Below, one piece after another: positions 25,964 to 35,570 of a DNA stretch of 64,000 bases (position 1 is the first letter of the stretch; every line of letters starts with the position of its first letter). The stretch covers positions 74,851 to 138,850 of the forward strand of contig JAVBVS010000022.1 in the NCBI GenBank assembly GCA_036677805.1, written 5' to 3'. Origin of the DNA: SIG78 sp036677805 (GTDB taxonomy: Bacteria > Verrucomicrobiota > Lentisphaeria > Victivallales > Victivallaceae). Made by a program: the position numbers and the translations under genes. Below the pieces are notes generated by a model. That model did no database searches. It worked only from the letters and a program-made list of their open reading frames with translations, and was not told where the DNA came from.

Positions 25964-28163
25964 CCGTTTCCATTGCAACGAAGATCAGCAGCCGTGCCGA
26001 TTGGTACTGAGCGGCATTGCGGCTGTGGGTCCAGTCCGGATTGCCGGCACTGTCGGGATTATTGCCGATGCCGATATCGCTGCCGGCCTTGTTCCGAAAT
26101 CCGTTGAAAGCAAAAACGGTCGCTTTTTCTCCGGTATTGTGCAACTGCATCGAACCATAGCCGGGCGCGGAACTGCCGGGTTGGCAGTAATCACCGAAAT
26201 CGAACGTGGCATCGGAAGCGCCCGCAATCCTGAGCTGATTGGGCTGGCTGTAGTTGTTGGGCCAAAATTCCAGATTGCCGAGGGGAAATTTTCCGGTCTT
26301 GACCCCTGCCACATTGGACGCCACCTCAAGTTCGGAAACCAGATCGCGTACAATCGCGCCGGATGCTTTGTCCGGCACCAGAAAATCGGCCAGCGGACGC
26401 TGCGGCGCGGTAAAACTGCACCAGACATAATCGATCTGGCCGGAAGATTTTTCCAGCAGCATCAGATAACCGATCCGGGCCGGAATTCCGCCGAGGGATC
26501 GGCTGTAATTCTGCCGGTAGTTCATCCGACTCCGGTCGTCGCTCATTCCGTCCAGCAGGTCGGCTTCGGCCGCCAGTTGATACCGACCGACTTCCGGGAT
26601 GAATTTGCCGTACGCCTCGGTGTTTCCGGCGGCCAGAATCCGGCGCGCCGGTCCGACCGGCAGTTGCCGCTCATTCACCAGATTGGGTTCGGCCAACATG
26701 CTCCACGCAAACAACAACTGGGTCGGCCGGCCGGTTTTGGCATCCGGTGTCAGGATCACCTGATTGCCCGAAATTTCCGCCGCGGCCGGATAAAATTTGC
26801 CGTCTGTCCCGGCCAGTTCGAACCAATTCGGCGCCTTGCCGTCACGCGTCGCCAATTTTTCGGCATTCTTGAAGGAAATCACCACCTTGTCATCGCGGCA
26901 CTCGGCGCCCGAGATGACCGGGGAATCGCTTCCGGTTGATTTGCCATAGGTATATTCAAGCGCCAGATCGGCCAGCCGCCGTCCGACATCCTGCTTGTTG
27001 CGCGGGTGAATATCGTCGAGGGTGCCGATATCGTTGATGACCGCCATGTGCGCATTGCGGTCATGGTCGGCAAACAGCGCCTGAGCTTCCTGGCAAACCG
27101 GCAGGAAATCGGGATTTTCCTTGTAGTTGTAGGGCGCGAGCTGGACGAAGTAGATCGGCATATCGGGGTTCCGGAACGCCTGCCGCCAGCTGTTGACCAA
27201 CGCCTCCATGTATTTCTCATAGAGATTCCCTGCCCGCCGGTCGTTTTCGCCCTGGTACCAGATCATGCCGCGCACCGCCAGCGGGGCCAGCGGGGCCACC
27301 ATGGCATTGTACAACACGCCGACCGTACGCGGATGCATGGAAGTGTCCAGCGGCAGAATGTCGGCTGGATATTCCGGCGGCGCCGGCGGCAATTCCTTCC
27401 GGGCGACCGCCGCCTCGAATTCCGCCTGCCAATCCGAATAAGTCTTGCGGATTGCCGCCAGCCGCGCCTGATTTTCCGGGGAACCCGGAGTGCGCTCCCG
27501 CATCAGTGCACCGAATTTGCTCATCGCCGGAACGCTGTCGAATCCGGCCTGATTGGTCCAGACCAGGCTTGACGTCCCGCCCCAGTTGGATGCGATCAAC
27601 CCCACCGGGACATTCAGCGTTTTGGCCAATTCGCGGCCGAAAAAGTAGCCCACCGCGGAAAATGGAGGAATGGTTTCCGGGGTGCAATACTGCCACTGCG
27701 CGGCCTGATCGGATTCTTCGACCGCCGCCATTTTGTGCGGCACCAGCAGCAACCGCAGATTGGAATTGGCGGCGGCGGCAATTTCCGCCGGAGCATGATT
27801 GGTATTGGCCACCGTCCATTGCATATTGGACTGGCCGCCGCAGAGCCAGACTTCGCCGACGGCCACATCGTTGAGCGTAATATTGTTGATCTTGAGATCC
27901 GCACCCGGGGCCGCCGCCATGGCCGGCAGTTCCAGGCTCCACTTGCCATCGGCCCCGGCCGTGACCGTTGCCTGGGAATCGTGAAATTCCACGGTCACGG
28001 TTTCGCCGGGGGCGGCTTTGCCCCACAGCCGGATCGGCTGTTCCCGCTGCAATACCATGCGGCTGGAAAAATGGTTCGGCAACGTCACCTCGGCCGACAG
28101 TTCCGTCAACACTCCGATCGACAGCAACAGCAAAATCATTCCCCGGCAAGCGATTTTTCTCAT
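25929..28163 (-). CDS. Sialate O-acetylesterase-like SGNH hydrolase
   Basis: 744 residues with an N-terminal signal peptide (hydrophobic stretch about 9-23, cleavage near LSAEV). An N-terminal jelly-roll (VTLPNHFSSRMVLQRE...PIRLWGKAAPGE) is typical of the family. The SGNH catalytic serine is in GGQSNMQW (near 113), with IWYQGEND later and the Asp/His pair in the DDIHP region. It removes 9-O-acetyl groups from sialic acid or acetyl groups from other glycans in the periplasm. About 200 extra C-terminal residues (from about 530) form a second beta-rich domain, possibly carbohydrate-binding. The end overlaps the convergent secretion-operon gene by 35 bp. It follows the 28160-28699 gene with an ATGA overlap. 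Confidence 0.9.
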   Translation of the reverse strand: MRKIACRGMILLLLSIGVLTELSAEVTLPNHFSSRMVLQREQPIRLWGKAAPGETVTVEFHDSQATVTAGADGKWSLELPAMAAAPGADLKINNITLNDVAVGEVWLCGGQSNMQWTVANTNHAPAEIAAAANSNLRLLLVPHKMAAVEESDQAAQWQYCTPETIPPFSAVGYFFGRELAKTLNVPVGLIASNWGGTSSLVWTNQAGFDSVPAMSKFGALMRERTPGSPENQARLAAIRKTYSDWQAEFEAAVARKELPPAPPEYPADILPLDTSMHPRTVGVLYNAMVAPLAPLAVRGMIWYQGENDRRAGNLYEKYMEALVNSWRQAFRNPDMPIYFVQLAPYNYKENPDFLPVCQEAQALFADHDRNAHMAVINDIGTLDDIHPRNKQDVGRRLADLALEYTYGKSTGSDSPVISGAECRDDKVVISFKNAEKLATRDGKAPNWFELAGTDGKFYPAAAEISGNQVILTPDAKTGRPTQLLFAWSMLAEPNLVNERQLPVGPARRILAAGNTEAYGKFIPEVGRYQLAAEADLLDGMSDDRSRMNYRQNYSRSLGGIPARIGYLMLLEKSSGQIDYVWCSFTAPQRPLADFLVPDKASGAIVRDLVSELEVASNVAGVKTGKFPLGNLEFWPNNYSQPNQLRIAGASDATFDFGDYCQPGSSAPGYGSMQLHNTGEKATVFAFNGFRNKAGSDIGIGNNPDSAGNPDWTHSRNAAQYQSARLLIFVAMETATAATAVPAAD

Positions 28164-28699
28164 AACTCAGTTCCTTCGTTTTCCAACGTAACGATCTCCG
28201 ACCAACGCTCCAACTGCGCGGCAGGGCCGGTCACTTCCACCACCAATTCCAAGGTATCGTCACCCAGTCCGGCGCGGACCCGGTCGAAGCCGATTCGCCA
28301 GACCGCCCCCGCCGTCCCCGGCGGCAGGACCACCGGCAGCAGAAAATTGCGGGTTCCCGCTTCCGCCGGAGCCGCGGCGGCGGCTTTCAGCGACCCGATA
28401 TCACCTACCGGGTCGCGCTGATCGTTCAATTTCAATTCAAACAACTCGCCGGCGGCGGACACTTCGCCGCGCACCCGCAGATAAAATGCGCTGATCCGGC
28501 ATTTTTCGGGTACGCTCACCCGCATGACCGACCGGCTTTCCGGCGCAACCCGCAGCGCCATCCGCACGGTGCGTTGCGCCGGAAACATCACCGTAATCGT
28601 GGTCACGACGCCGGCTATCGCCATCAGATAAATCAATTGCCGCCACGAGAAGAGGCGGCGCGGCGGCTTCCCGGCCGCCGCCGGATGCAGTTCATTCAT
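28160..28699 (-). CDS. Single-pass membrane protein of unknown function
   Basis: 179 residues. A short cytoplasmic N-terminus is followed by one membrane helix (about residues 22-40) and a beta-rich extracytoplasmic part. The gene overlaps acpS upstream by 8 bp and the esterase downstream by 4 bp, so all three are translationally linked. The soluble part (RISAFYLRVRG, LPVVLPPGTAGAVWRIGFDRV) could be a sandwich domain. No family recognised. Confidence 0.65.
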   Translation of the reverse strand: MNELHPAAAGKPPRRLFSWRQLIYLMAIAGVVTTITVMFPAQRTVRMALRVAPESRSVMRVSVPEKCRISAFYLRVRGEVSAAGELFELKLNDQRDPVGDIGSLKAAAAAPAEAGTRNFLLPVVLPPGTAGAVWRIGFDRVRAGLGDDTLELVVEVTGPAAQLERWSEIVTLENEGTEL

Positions 28700-29087
28700 G
28701 TTTTTCGACCTTGCCTTCGATCACCACGGTGGCACAGGCATATTCCTGTTCATGACTGATCGAAAGATGCAGCGTCTCTCCGCCCAGCCGTTCAAAGGTT
28801 GCCAGCGTCCGTCCGGACAATCGCATTTCGGGTTTGCCATTGCTGGCATTGGTGATGGAAATTTCATTCCAGGAACAGTGTTCGCCGCAACCGGTGCCGA
28901 GCGCTTTGGCCAGCGCTTCCTTGGCCGCCCAGCGTCCCGCAAATCGGGGCAAGGCATCTTTTTGCGCCAAAGCCGCAGCCGATTCCTCCGGCGTGAAGGC
29001 ATGATCCCGGAAATGGGCCCCTCCCCGCTCCAGCGCCCGCCGCAACCGGGCGATACTGACAATATCGGTGCCGATGCCGATGATCAT
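28692..29087 (-). CDS. acpS: Holo-[acyl-carrier-protein] synthase
   Basis: 131 residues, the usual size. ATG 29087 is preferred over an in-frame TTG at 29096 because AGG lies about 10 bases before the ATG and too close to the TTG. Motifs GIGTDIVSIARL (Mg-binding Asp) and FAGRWAAKEALAKALG are the two family signatures. It transfers 4'-phosphopantetheine from CoA to the acyl carrier protein Ser. First gene of a three-gene overlap with the membrane protein and esterase; divergent from rsmE with 68 bases between. Confidence 0.95.
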   Translation of the reverse strand: MIIGIGTDIVSIARLRRALERGGAHFRDHAFTPEESAAALAQKDALPRFAGRWAAKEALAKALGTGCGEHCSWNEISITNASNGKPEMRLSGRTLATFERLGGETLHLSISHEQEYACATVVIEGKVEKHE

Positions 29088-29155
29088 GATTTGCAAACCT
29101 CGGTTTCCAGATTATATTACCATAATTTATCCCACAATCGGACGGTTGCCAGTCA

Positions 29156-29866
29156 ATGAACCTGATTTTGCTTGAAAATTCCGATTTTATTACTCAGGAC
29201 ACGGTCCGAGTCGCCGGGCGGCGACTGAAACATATGGCGGAAGTGCTGCATTGCGCCGCCGGAATGCGCTGCAAAGTCGGTGTCTTGGGCGGTTCCGTCG
29301 GTTGCGGCGAGGTGCTGGCCATGACGCCGGACTACGCCGAACTGCGTATCGCCGTCGATTTGCCGCCGCCGCCGGAAGCCGAAGTTACCCTGATCGCGGC
29401 ACTGCCCCGGCCCAAAACCTATCGCAAACTGCTTCACGCGGCCATTGCCATGGGCGTCAAAAAATTGGTGATGATCCAGACCTTCAAAGTCGACAAGAGC
29501 TACTGGGCGAGCCCGTTTCTGGAGCCCGGCTTCTTTGCCGGCGAAGCGCGTCTGGCGCTGGAACAGGCCGGCGACACCGTATTGCCGGAAATCGCCTTTT
29601 ATCGCCGCTTCAAGCCTTTTGTGGAGGATATTTATCCCGAACTGGCTCGCGGACGGACGGCCTATCTCGCGCATCCCGCCGGCGCCGCGCCGCTGCCCGA
29701 CCGGCCGGGACGTCCCGCGTTGCTGGCCGTGGGGCCGGAAGGCGGCTTCACCGATTATGAAGTATGTTGCTTCATGGATGCCGGCGCGTTGCCGGTGACG
29801 CTGGGCCGCCGGACACTGCGGACCGAGGTCGCCTTGCCAATATTGCTGGGGCGCTGGCTGCGCTGA
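29156..29866 (+). CDS. rsmE: 16S rRNA (uracil(1498)-N(3))-methyltransferase RsmE
   Basis: 236 residues, the typical length. An N-terminal PUA-like part is followed by a SPOUT/trefoil-knot domain with the signatures AVGPEGGF and LGRRTLRTEVALPILL that bind S-adenosylmethionine. It methylates U1498 of 16S rRNA in the assembled 30S subunit. Single gene, divergent from acpS. Confidence 0.95.
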   Translation: MNLILLENSDFITQDTVRVAGRRLKHMAEVLHCAAGMRCKVGVLGGSVGCGEVLAMTPDYAELRIAVDLPPPPEAEVTLIAALPRPKTYRKLLHAAIAMGVKKLVMIQTFKVDKSYWASPFLEPGFFAGEARLALEQAGDTVLPEIAFYRRFKPFVEDIYPELARGRTAYLAHPAGAAPLPDRPGRPALLAVGPEGGFTDYEVCCFMDAGALPVTLGRRTLRTEVALPILLGRWLR

Positions 29867-29898
29867 ATCCGCCGGTTCCGGCGTTCGGCGAGCGCCAC

Positions 29899-29937
29899 AA
29901 AAAAAACGGGGCGGCCGCCATCACGGAAACCGCCCCG
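29899..29937 (-). terminator. Rho-independent terminator of guaB
   Basis: Perfect 8-bp stem CGGGGCGG / CCGCCCCG (29907-29914 and 29930-29937). On the minus strand it is followed by eight T residues (A-run 29899-29906). It lies 16 bases after the guaB stop. Confidence 0.9.
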
Positions 29938-29953
29938 GAGCTCTTCATTTCAA

Positions 29954-31453
29954 TCAGATGCTGTTGGAATAATTCGGCGCATCCTTGAGCATGGTGACAT
30001 CGTGCGGATGCGCTTCGCGCAAACCGGCTGAAGTGACCCGGACCACCCGCGCCGTTTCCTGGAGTTCGGCAATCGTCCGGGCGCCGCAATAACCCAGCGA
30101 ATAGCGCAACCCGCCTACCATCTGAAACACCACGTCGGCCACCGGGCCGCGATACGGCACCAATCCTTCAATGCCCTGCGGCACCAGTTTCTTATCGTTG
30201 TCGACATCAAGCTGGCCATAACGCTCGCGGCTGGCCTTGCCATTTTTCATCGCTTCCAGGCTGCCCATGCCGCGGTAAATTACGTAGCGGCGGCCTTGAT
30301 GCAGGGTAACTTCTCCGGTACTTTCCGCGGTTCCGGCCAAAGCCGACCCCATCATGACCGAGCTGGCGCCGAACGCCAATGCCTTGGCGATATCCCCGGA
30401 CTGCTTGATCCCGCCGTCGGCGATCACCGGCACATCGGCCGGCAGCGCCTTGGCGGCGTTGTAGACTGCGGTGACCTGCGGCACGCCGACCCCGGCCACC
30501 ACCCGGGTGGTGCAAATCGAGCCGGGACCGATTCCGACCTTGACCCCGTCGGCGCCGACATCGGCCAGCGCCTTGGCGGCTTCTCCGGTGGCGATGTTGC
30601 CGCCGACGATATCGACGGCGTCGCCGTAACGCTTCTTCATCATCGCCACGGTTTCGATCACGCCCCTGGTATGACCGTGCGCCGTATCGACTACCAGCAC
30701 GTCGACGCCGGCCTTGATCAACGCTTCGGCACGTTCCTCGTCATAGGGGCCGATCCCGGCGGCGACCCGAAGCTGATGGCGGCTGTCGCGGTTGTAATCC
30801 GGCTCTTCGTTTTCGATCAGCGTCCGGACATCCTGAAAACTGTAGAGCCCGGTCAGGCTGCCGTCGACATCGACCGTCGGCAGCTTGCCGACGCGCCGCT
30901 CAAGCATGATCCGATAGGCGTCCTGAAGCGAAGTTCCTTCCGGCGCGGTCACCAGATCGGTCCGCATCACATCGCCGACTTTGACATCGTAACGGGAAAG
31001 AAATTTGATATCGCGCGAAGTAAGGATGCCGAGCAGCTTGCCCTGGTCGTTGACGATCGGGAATCCGGAAAAAGAATAATCTTTGGCCCGCTTCTGCCGG
31101 AGCATCTCGGCCACCGTGATATCGGGGGAGAACACCACCGGATGCTTGATCACGCCGTTCAGATAGAGTTTGACCTTGCGCACTTCTTCCACCTGGCGCT
31201 TGATCGCCAGATTTTTGTGGATGACGCCCAAACCGCCGAGCCGGGCCATCGCGATCGCCATCGCGCTTTCGGTCACGGTGTCCATGGCCGCCGAAACCAG
31301 TGGCATATTGAGCTTGACATTGCGGGAAAAACGGCTTTCGACGCTGGCTTCATGCGGCAGAAAATCGGCGTAACTCGTAATCAGGGAAACGTCGTCAAAA
31401 GTGAGTCCTTCAAACTTGAAGGCCGACATGAAATCATCGAGGAACTGGTTCAT
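29954..31453 (-). CDS. guaB: IMP dehydrogenase
   Basis: 499 residues. The barrel starts with [12 protein letters not shown]; two CBS domains are inserted at about 100-230. The catalytic loop is [15 protein letters not shown], with Cys in SICTT. The flap [10 protein letters not shown] follows. It oxidises IMP to XMP with NAD+, the committed step to GMP. ATG 31453 has GGAGAAG upstream. Single gene with its own terminator. Confidence 0.97.
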   Translation of the reverse strand: MNQFLDDFMSAFKFEGLTFDDVSLITSYADFLPHEASVESRFSRNVKLNMPLVSAAMDTVTESAMAIAMARLGGLGVIHKNLAIKRQVEEVRKVKLYLNGVIKHPVVFSPDITVAEMLRQKRAKDYSFSGFPIVNDQGKLLGILTSRDIKFLSRYDVKVGDVMRTDLVTAPEGTSLQDAYRIMLERRVGKLPTVDVDGSLTGLYSFQDVRTLIENEEPDYNRDSRHQLRVAAGIGPYDEERAEALIKAGVDVLVVDTAHGHTRGVIETVAMMKKRYGDAVDIVGGNIATGEAAKALADVGADGVKVGIGPGSICTTRVVAGVGVPQVTAVYNAAKALPADVPVIADGGIKQSGDIAKALAFGASSVMMGSALAGTAESTGEVTLHQGRRYVIYRGMGSLEAMKNGKASRERYGQLDVDNDKKLVPQGIEGLVPYRGPVADVVFQMVGGLRYSLGYCGARTIAELQETARVVRVTSAGLREAHPHDVTMLKDAPNYSNSI

Positions 31454-31596
31454 TGTCTTCTCCGGCGGGAAATGAGATGTAAAAACCTTTACAGCGTAAT
31501 ATAGCCCCGAAATGCCGGTTTTTCCAGTCCGTCCGTCAGGAAAAGCGCCATTTTATTCCGGTCGATGCCCGTTTGTCGGGGTTCGCCGCGACCGCT

Positions 31597-32907
31597 TCAG
31601 GCCGCGACGCGGATACGCGGATCGGCCCAGGCGCAAGCCAGGTCGGCCAGCAGATTGATTGCCACAAAGAGCAACGCATTGACCACCGTCAGCGCTTTCA
31701 GCAAAGCCAGATCGGAGTTGTTCAAAGCATCGATCGAAGCATAACCGAGACCGGGAATGCCGAAGAAAGACTCCAGCAGCAGACTGCCGGTGAAGATGAA
31801 CGGCAGCAGCGCCGACGCCCGTGCAATGATCGGAATCAACGCATTGCGCAGCAGATGACGGTTGAAGACAATGAAGGGCGAACAGCCTTTGGCCGCCGCC
31901 GTCCGCAGGTATTCGCTTTGCAGTTCATTGACGAAAACGGTACGGTAAAAGCGCACTCCGCCGCCGAGTCCCGACGCCACGCCGATGATCACCGGCAGCG
32001 CCAGACAGCGCCACGACCCCCAGCCCCAGACCGGAAACCAGTTGCAGTAATACCCCAGAAACCACTGTCCGGCGATGATCAGCACCAGATAACTCACACT
32101 CATCCCCGCCACCGAAACGAGCAGCAGGAACCGGTCGAACCAGCTGTCCTTGACCGCCGTCGCCAGCAATGCCAGCGCAATGCCGAGAAAGAGTTCGCCC
32201 AGAAATACCGGCAGCATCACCGTAAGCGACGGTCCCACGCCGCGGCGGATGATGTCGCCGATGGGTTCGCGGGTGGTGATGGTCCGGCCGAAGTTCAGGA
32301 ACCGGATGTAGGGAAAATCCGATTGGAAAGAACACAATTCGCCCAACGTGCCCAGAAATTGACTGTTCCACGGTCGGGCCTGCCGGCGGAAAAATTCGAT
32401 CCCGTCGATCCGCGCTCCTTGGCTCAAGGCGGTCAGCGTCAGCGTCTCCGGCGCCGGATTCAACTCCACTGCAATCAGGCCGTCACGTCCGGCTTCCGCC
32501 TCCTGTCCGCCGATGCGCCAGCGACCTTTGCCCTGCAAGCTCACCCGGACGCTTTCCGGCACATCGAAACGGCGGGTGAAGCGGATATCGCCGCCGACCG
32601 GCGGCAGCATGCCGAAATCGTCGAAGGAACGTCCTTCCGGCAACGCCATATCGGGAATGCTCCGCTCGCCGCCGGCAAATTTCACCGGCGCGAAAACTTC
32701 GCTGGCGCACCAATGGCCCCAGAAGAGCGGCAAGTCGCTTTTGAGCTCCCGTCGCAATGCTTCGATTTCCGCCGGCGCCGGATTTTTGCCGAGCACCGCG
32801 GCGGCGGGATCGCCGGCGGCCATCTGAAACATCACGAAGGTCAGGAACATGACTCCGATCAATACCAGGACCGAATAAGCCAGTTTGCGCAGAATGAAAG
32901 ACCACAT
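31597..32907 (-). CDS. Peptide ABC transporter permease, YejB/DppB class
   Basis: 436 residues. N-terminal helix MWSFILRKLAYSVLVLIGVMF and then MAAGDPA, typical of DppB/OppB. A large periplasmic insertion (about residues 60-215) precedes the remaining five helices, so the protein is about 100 residues longer than OppB, as in YejB relatives. It has an EAA-like loop (YLRTAAAKGCSPFIVFNRHLLRNALIPI). No other transporter subunit lies next to it; the matching YejE-type permease may be the one at 2334-3296. Start at ATG 32907. Substrate is probably peptides or peptide-like compounds. Confidence 0.87.
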   Translation of the reverse strand: MWSFILRKLAYSVLVLIGVMFLTFVMFQMAAGDPAAAVLGKNPAPAEIEALRRELKSDLPLFWGHWCASEVFAPVKFAGGERSIPDMALPEGRSFDDFGMLPPVGGDIRFTRRFDVPESVRVSLQGKGRWRIGGQEAEAGRDGLIAVELNPAPETLTLTALSQGARIDGIEFFRRQARPWNSQFLGTLGELCSFQSDFPYIRFLNFGRTITTREPIGDIIRRGVGPSLTVMLPVFLGELFLGIALALLATAVKDSWFDRFLLLVSVAGMSVSYLVLIIAGQWFLGYYCNWFPVWGWGSWRCLALPVIIGVASGLGGGVRFYRTVFVNELQSEYLRTAAAKGCSPFIVFNRHLLRNALIPIIARASALLPFIFTGSLLLESFFGIPGLGYASIDALNNSDLALLKALTVVNALLFVAINLLADLACAWADPRIRVAA

Positions 32908-33000
32908 GAAACGCTTGCAATTCCTTGACGACAGATTACATTAACCCCGGACTGTTTTCGATTTCCGTGTGATAATATAATCTCGTACCGGCGAAATACC

Positions 33001-33528
33001 ATGTCAGAAAAGAAATTTTTACTGCACGTCTGCTGCGCTCCGTGCGCCGCCGGCTGCATCGATTTGCTGCGGGAGGCGGGATTCGCCGTCACGTTTTATT
33101 TTTCTAATTCCAATCTGAATAGCGCCGCGGAGTACGCCCGGCGGCTGGATGCGGTCAGAACGCTCGCCCGGGCCGAGAATTTCCCGCTCCTGACCGACGA
33201 TTACGACCATGCCGCCTGGCTGGAGCGCGCCGCTGCCCGGGCGCGCGAACCGGAGGGTGGACTGCGCTGCCGCCAGTGCTTTGCGTTTGCGCTGGAACGC
33301 GCGGCCCGGACCGCGGCATTCTTTGATTATCCGAACTTCGCCACATCGTTGACGGTCAGCCCCCACAAAAACAGCGCCGTTATTTTTGAATTGGGGGCGG
33401 AATACGAGCGCTTCATGCCCTTGAATTTCAAGAAAAAAGACGGGTTTCTGAAAGGAATCCGCCGGGCCAGGGCATTGAATTTATACCGGCAGAATTACTG
33501 CGGCTGCGAGTTTTCGGTCAGGAGTTGA
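33001..33528 (+). CDS. queH: Epoxyqueuosine reductase QueH
   Basis: 175 residues. The opening LLHVCCAPCAAGC, the internal RCRQCF and the C-terminal YRQNYCGCEFS hold the cysteine pairs that bind the 4Fe-4S cluster and redox site of QueH (former DUF208). It reduces epoxyqueuosine to queuosine at the tRNA wobble position, and replaces QueG in many anaerobes. The 3' end overlaps the convergent Hpt gene by 11 bp. The ribosome site is weak. Confidence 0.93.
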   Translation: MSEKKFLLHVCCAPCAAGCIDLLREAGFAVTFYFSNSNLNSAAEYARRLDAVRTLARAENFPLLTDDYDHAAWLERAAARAREPEGGLRCRQCFAFALERAARTAAFFDYPNFATSLTVSPHKNSAVIFELGAEYERFMPLNFKKKDGFLKGIRRARALNLYRQNYCGCEFSVRS

Positions 33529-33850
33529 GCGGTACGCCAAGTGCTGCGAAAGCCTTGCGCAATTCCGCGCCGAGTTCCCGATAGGCCGTCAGATCCGCGC
33601 TGCGGGCGGCCATTTCCCAAGCCAGTGCCTGCGCCCGGAAGACCTCGGCTCCGACATTGGCCGAACAGCCCTTGAGCGTATGTGCGGCGCGGCGCATTTC
33701 GTTGTAGTCTCCTGCCTGTTCGGCTGCCCGCGCTTCGCGGAAGACGTTTTCCGCCGCGATCAGATAATCATGGTAGATATCGTTGAGCAATTCCGGATCG
33801 TCGCCAAGTATCGCTGTCATCCCGGCCCATATCTCTTCTTTGGTTATCAT
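33518..33850 (-). CDS. Orphan histidine phosphotransfer (Hpt) domain protein
   Basis: 110 residues from ATG 33850, set by a strong GGAGGTG at ideal spacing; a longer in-frame start at 33901 lacks one. One Hpt four-helix domain with the phospho-accepting histidine in AAHTLKGCSANVGA. No kinase domain and no kinase or receiver gene beside it, so it should relay phosphate between a hybrid kinase and a response regulator encoded elsewhere. Confidence 0.85.
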   Translation of the reverse strand: MITKEEIWAGMTAILGDDPELLNDIYHDYLIAAENVFREARAAEQAGDYNEMRRAAHTLKGCSANVGAEVFRAQALAWEMAARSADLTAYRELGAELRKAFAALGVPLNS

Positions 33851-33963
33851 CGCACACCTCCGCACCGTCTCTTGAAATAACTCGATATCGTTGACTTGCA
33901 CTATATATTAGACTGAATCAATCGGCTTGTCAACCAAAAAAAAGCAATATTTTACATTTTTTT

Positions 33964-35007
33964 TCAAATAATTTCAAATAAACGATAGCGGGTATTGCCC
34001 ATTCCGATTTTTTCCGCGTAAGCCAGCTGTTCCCGTCCACGGAAACGCTTTCCCTGTCGCGCCGTCAAATCATAACAGGCGGCATCGATCGCCACCGGGT
34101 CGACGGCGGCGAGAATTCCGACATCCGGAACCACCCCTCGCATCGGCAGCGGTTCGCAATCGCAGCCGCGGGTAATATTGAGAGCGAAATTGAGATAAAT
34201 GTTCCGCTTCCCCCGATGCGCGGCACAAGCATACTCCACCAGTTTTTCCCGGAATATCCGGCCGCCGAAAATTAAATTGCGCAGACCATCCCAGGACAGA
34301 ACCGATACAGCCTTGTTCGGACAGGCGGCAAAACAGCCGCCGCAGCCCACGCACAACGCATGGTCGATCCGCGGGACCGGCGACAAGGCGATGGCTCCGA
34401 CCCGGCAACGGCCGACGCATATCCCGCAGCGCCGGCAGCGATGTTTCCGAATCCGCGGCTTAACGCCCATATGCATGGCGAGTTTGCCGCCTTTGGCGGC
34501 GAATCCCATGCCCAGCTGTTTGATCGCGCCGCCGAATCCGGCCAGCGCATGTCCTTTGAAATGCGACAATACGATCACCTGTTCGCAATCGCCGAACATC
34601 CGCCCGAGATAGCAATGCCGGAAATGCTTGAGGCCGACTTCCACCGCGACTGTCTCTTCCCCTGTCGCGCCATCGGCCATCACCACCGGCAACCGGGTAA
34701 AGCCGTGCTCTCTGGCCAACGCGCAGTGCGAGTCGCGTTCGAAACGGCGTCCGCCGTATAAAACCGAAGTTTCCACAAAACAGCTTGTCCGTTCCCGTTC
34801 CGCCAGCAGATCGACGATTCCGTCATAAGCCGCCGCCGGAATGAAACTGCGGTTGCCTTTTTCTCCGAAATGGGTTTTAAGCGGCACCTGGTCCGCCAAC
34901 GCAATCGCCTCGGCGGCCAGCAGATGTTCGAGCAGGCGCCGCGCCCGCGCCGCCACCTCTCCGGCCCCATCGGACATAGTCGCCGGAATGAAATACACAT
35001 TGGTCAT
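33964..35007 (-). CDS. DUF362 family protein with two 4Fe-4S ferredoxin motifs
   Basis: 347 residues. ATG 35007 has GGGAG upstream; a longer frame reading from 35163 has no support. The N-terminal DUF362 part includes KTHFGEKGN and FKGHALAGFGGAIKQLGMGF. The middle has two CxxCxxC-type cluster sites (CRRCGICVGRC and CVGCGGCFAACP), and the C-terminal part returns to DUF362 (AVDPVAIDAACYDL). Such proteins are common in anaerobes and probably carry electrons or act as iron-sulfur enzymes of unknown reaction. Upstream (35008-35208) holds no gene. Confidence 0.88.
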   Translation of the reverse strand: MTNVYFIPATMSDGAGEVAARARRLLEHLLAAEAIALADQVPLKTHFGEKGNRSFIPAAAYDGIVDLLAERERTSCFVETSVLYGGRRFERDSHCALAREHGFTRLPVVMADGATGEETVAVEVGLKHFRHCYLGRMFGDCEQVIVLSHFKGHALAGFGGAIKQLGMGFAAKGGKLAMHMGVKPRIRKHRCRRCGICVGRCRVGAIALSPVPRIDHALCVGCGGCFAACPNKAVSVLSWDGLRNLIFGGRIFREKLVEYACAAHRGKRNIYLNFALNITRGCDCEPLPMRGVVPDVGILAAVDPVAIDAACYDLTARQGKRFRGREQLAYAEKIGMGNTRYRLFEII

Positions 35008-35208
35008 GAAAATGCTCCCGAACGGCGGCGCCGGACTTCCGATGCCTGCCCGTCCTCCTGTTTGTCGAATCGCATACGGATATAATATAGAGTCGGGAAG
35101 CGGAATCGCCATTGAAAAAAAATAAAAACAAGGTTTTTTGTCTTGCAATTTCGGGTGCAACATATTATTTTACCGTGGAGTCAAAATGACAACCCGAAAG
35201 TTCATTGC

Positions 35209-35550
35209 ATGTCAGATCCCATCACAATCGATGCCGATACCGGCGCCGAAGCACATGATGCGACGCCGCATTGTCCGCGATGCGGCTCACGGCATGTCGC
35301 GGTCCTGCGCAAAACCTACAATCCCGGCTGCGGCTGCCTCGGGTTGCTGCTGTTCGGCTGGTGGGGGCTGCTGCTGGGACTGCTGGGGTTCGACGATGTG
35401 GAGATGATCTGCACCAAGTGCGGCGCCCGCTGGCCCGCCGGACGTCCGGAACAGATCCAAACCGGCTGCGGCGGCTGTTTGACGCTGCTGCTGGCTGTTC
35501 TGGTACTGCTGGTTTTTCTGGGCAGCTGCAACTGCTTCGCCATTTTCTAA
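35209..35550 (+). CDS. Small zinc-ribbon membrane protein
   Basis: 113 residues from ATG 35209 (in-frame with a longer reading whose extra N-terminus looks non-coding). CPRCG ... CTKCG form one zinc ribbon interrupted by a hydrophobic stretch LGLLLFGWWGLLLGLLG. A second hydrophobic helix near the C-terminus (LTLLLAVLVLLVFLGSC) suggests membrane insertion. Gly/Cys-rich (GCGC, GCGGC). Function unknown. The META-domain lipoprotein gene follows after 20 bases. Confidence 0.65.
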   Translation: MSDPITIDADTGAEAHDATPHCPRCGSRHVAVLRKTYNPGCGCLGLLLFGWWGLLLGLLGFDDVEMICTKCGARWPAGRPEQIQTGCGGCLTLLLAVLVLLVFLGSCNCFAIF

Positions 35551-35570
35551 AGAATACCGGGAGAGACGAC

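Noticed and set aside
29907..29937. Hairpin considered as a two-way terminator for rsmE and guaB
   Set aside because: Only the minus strand has a T-run after the stem; on the plus strand GAGCTC follows, so it serves guaB.
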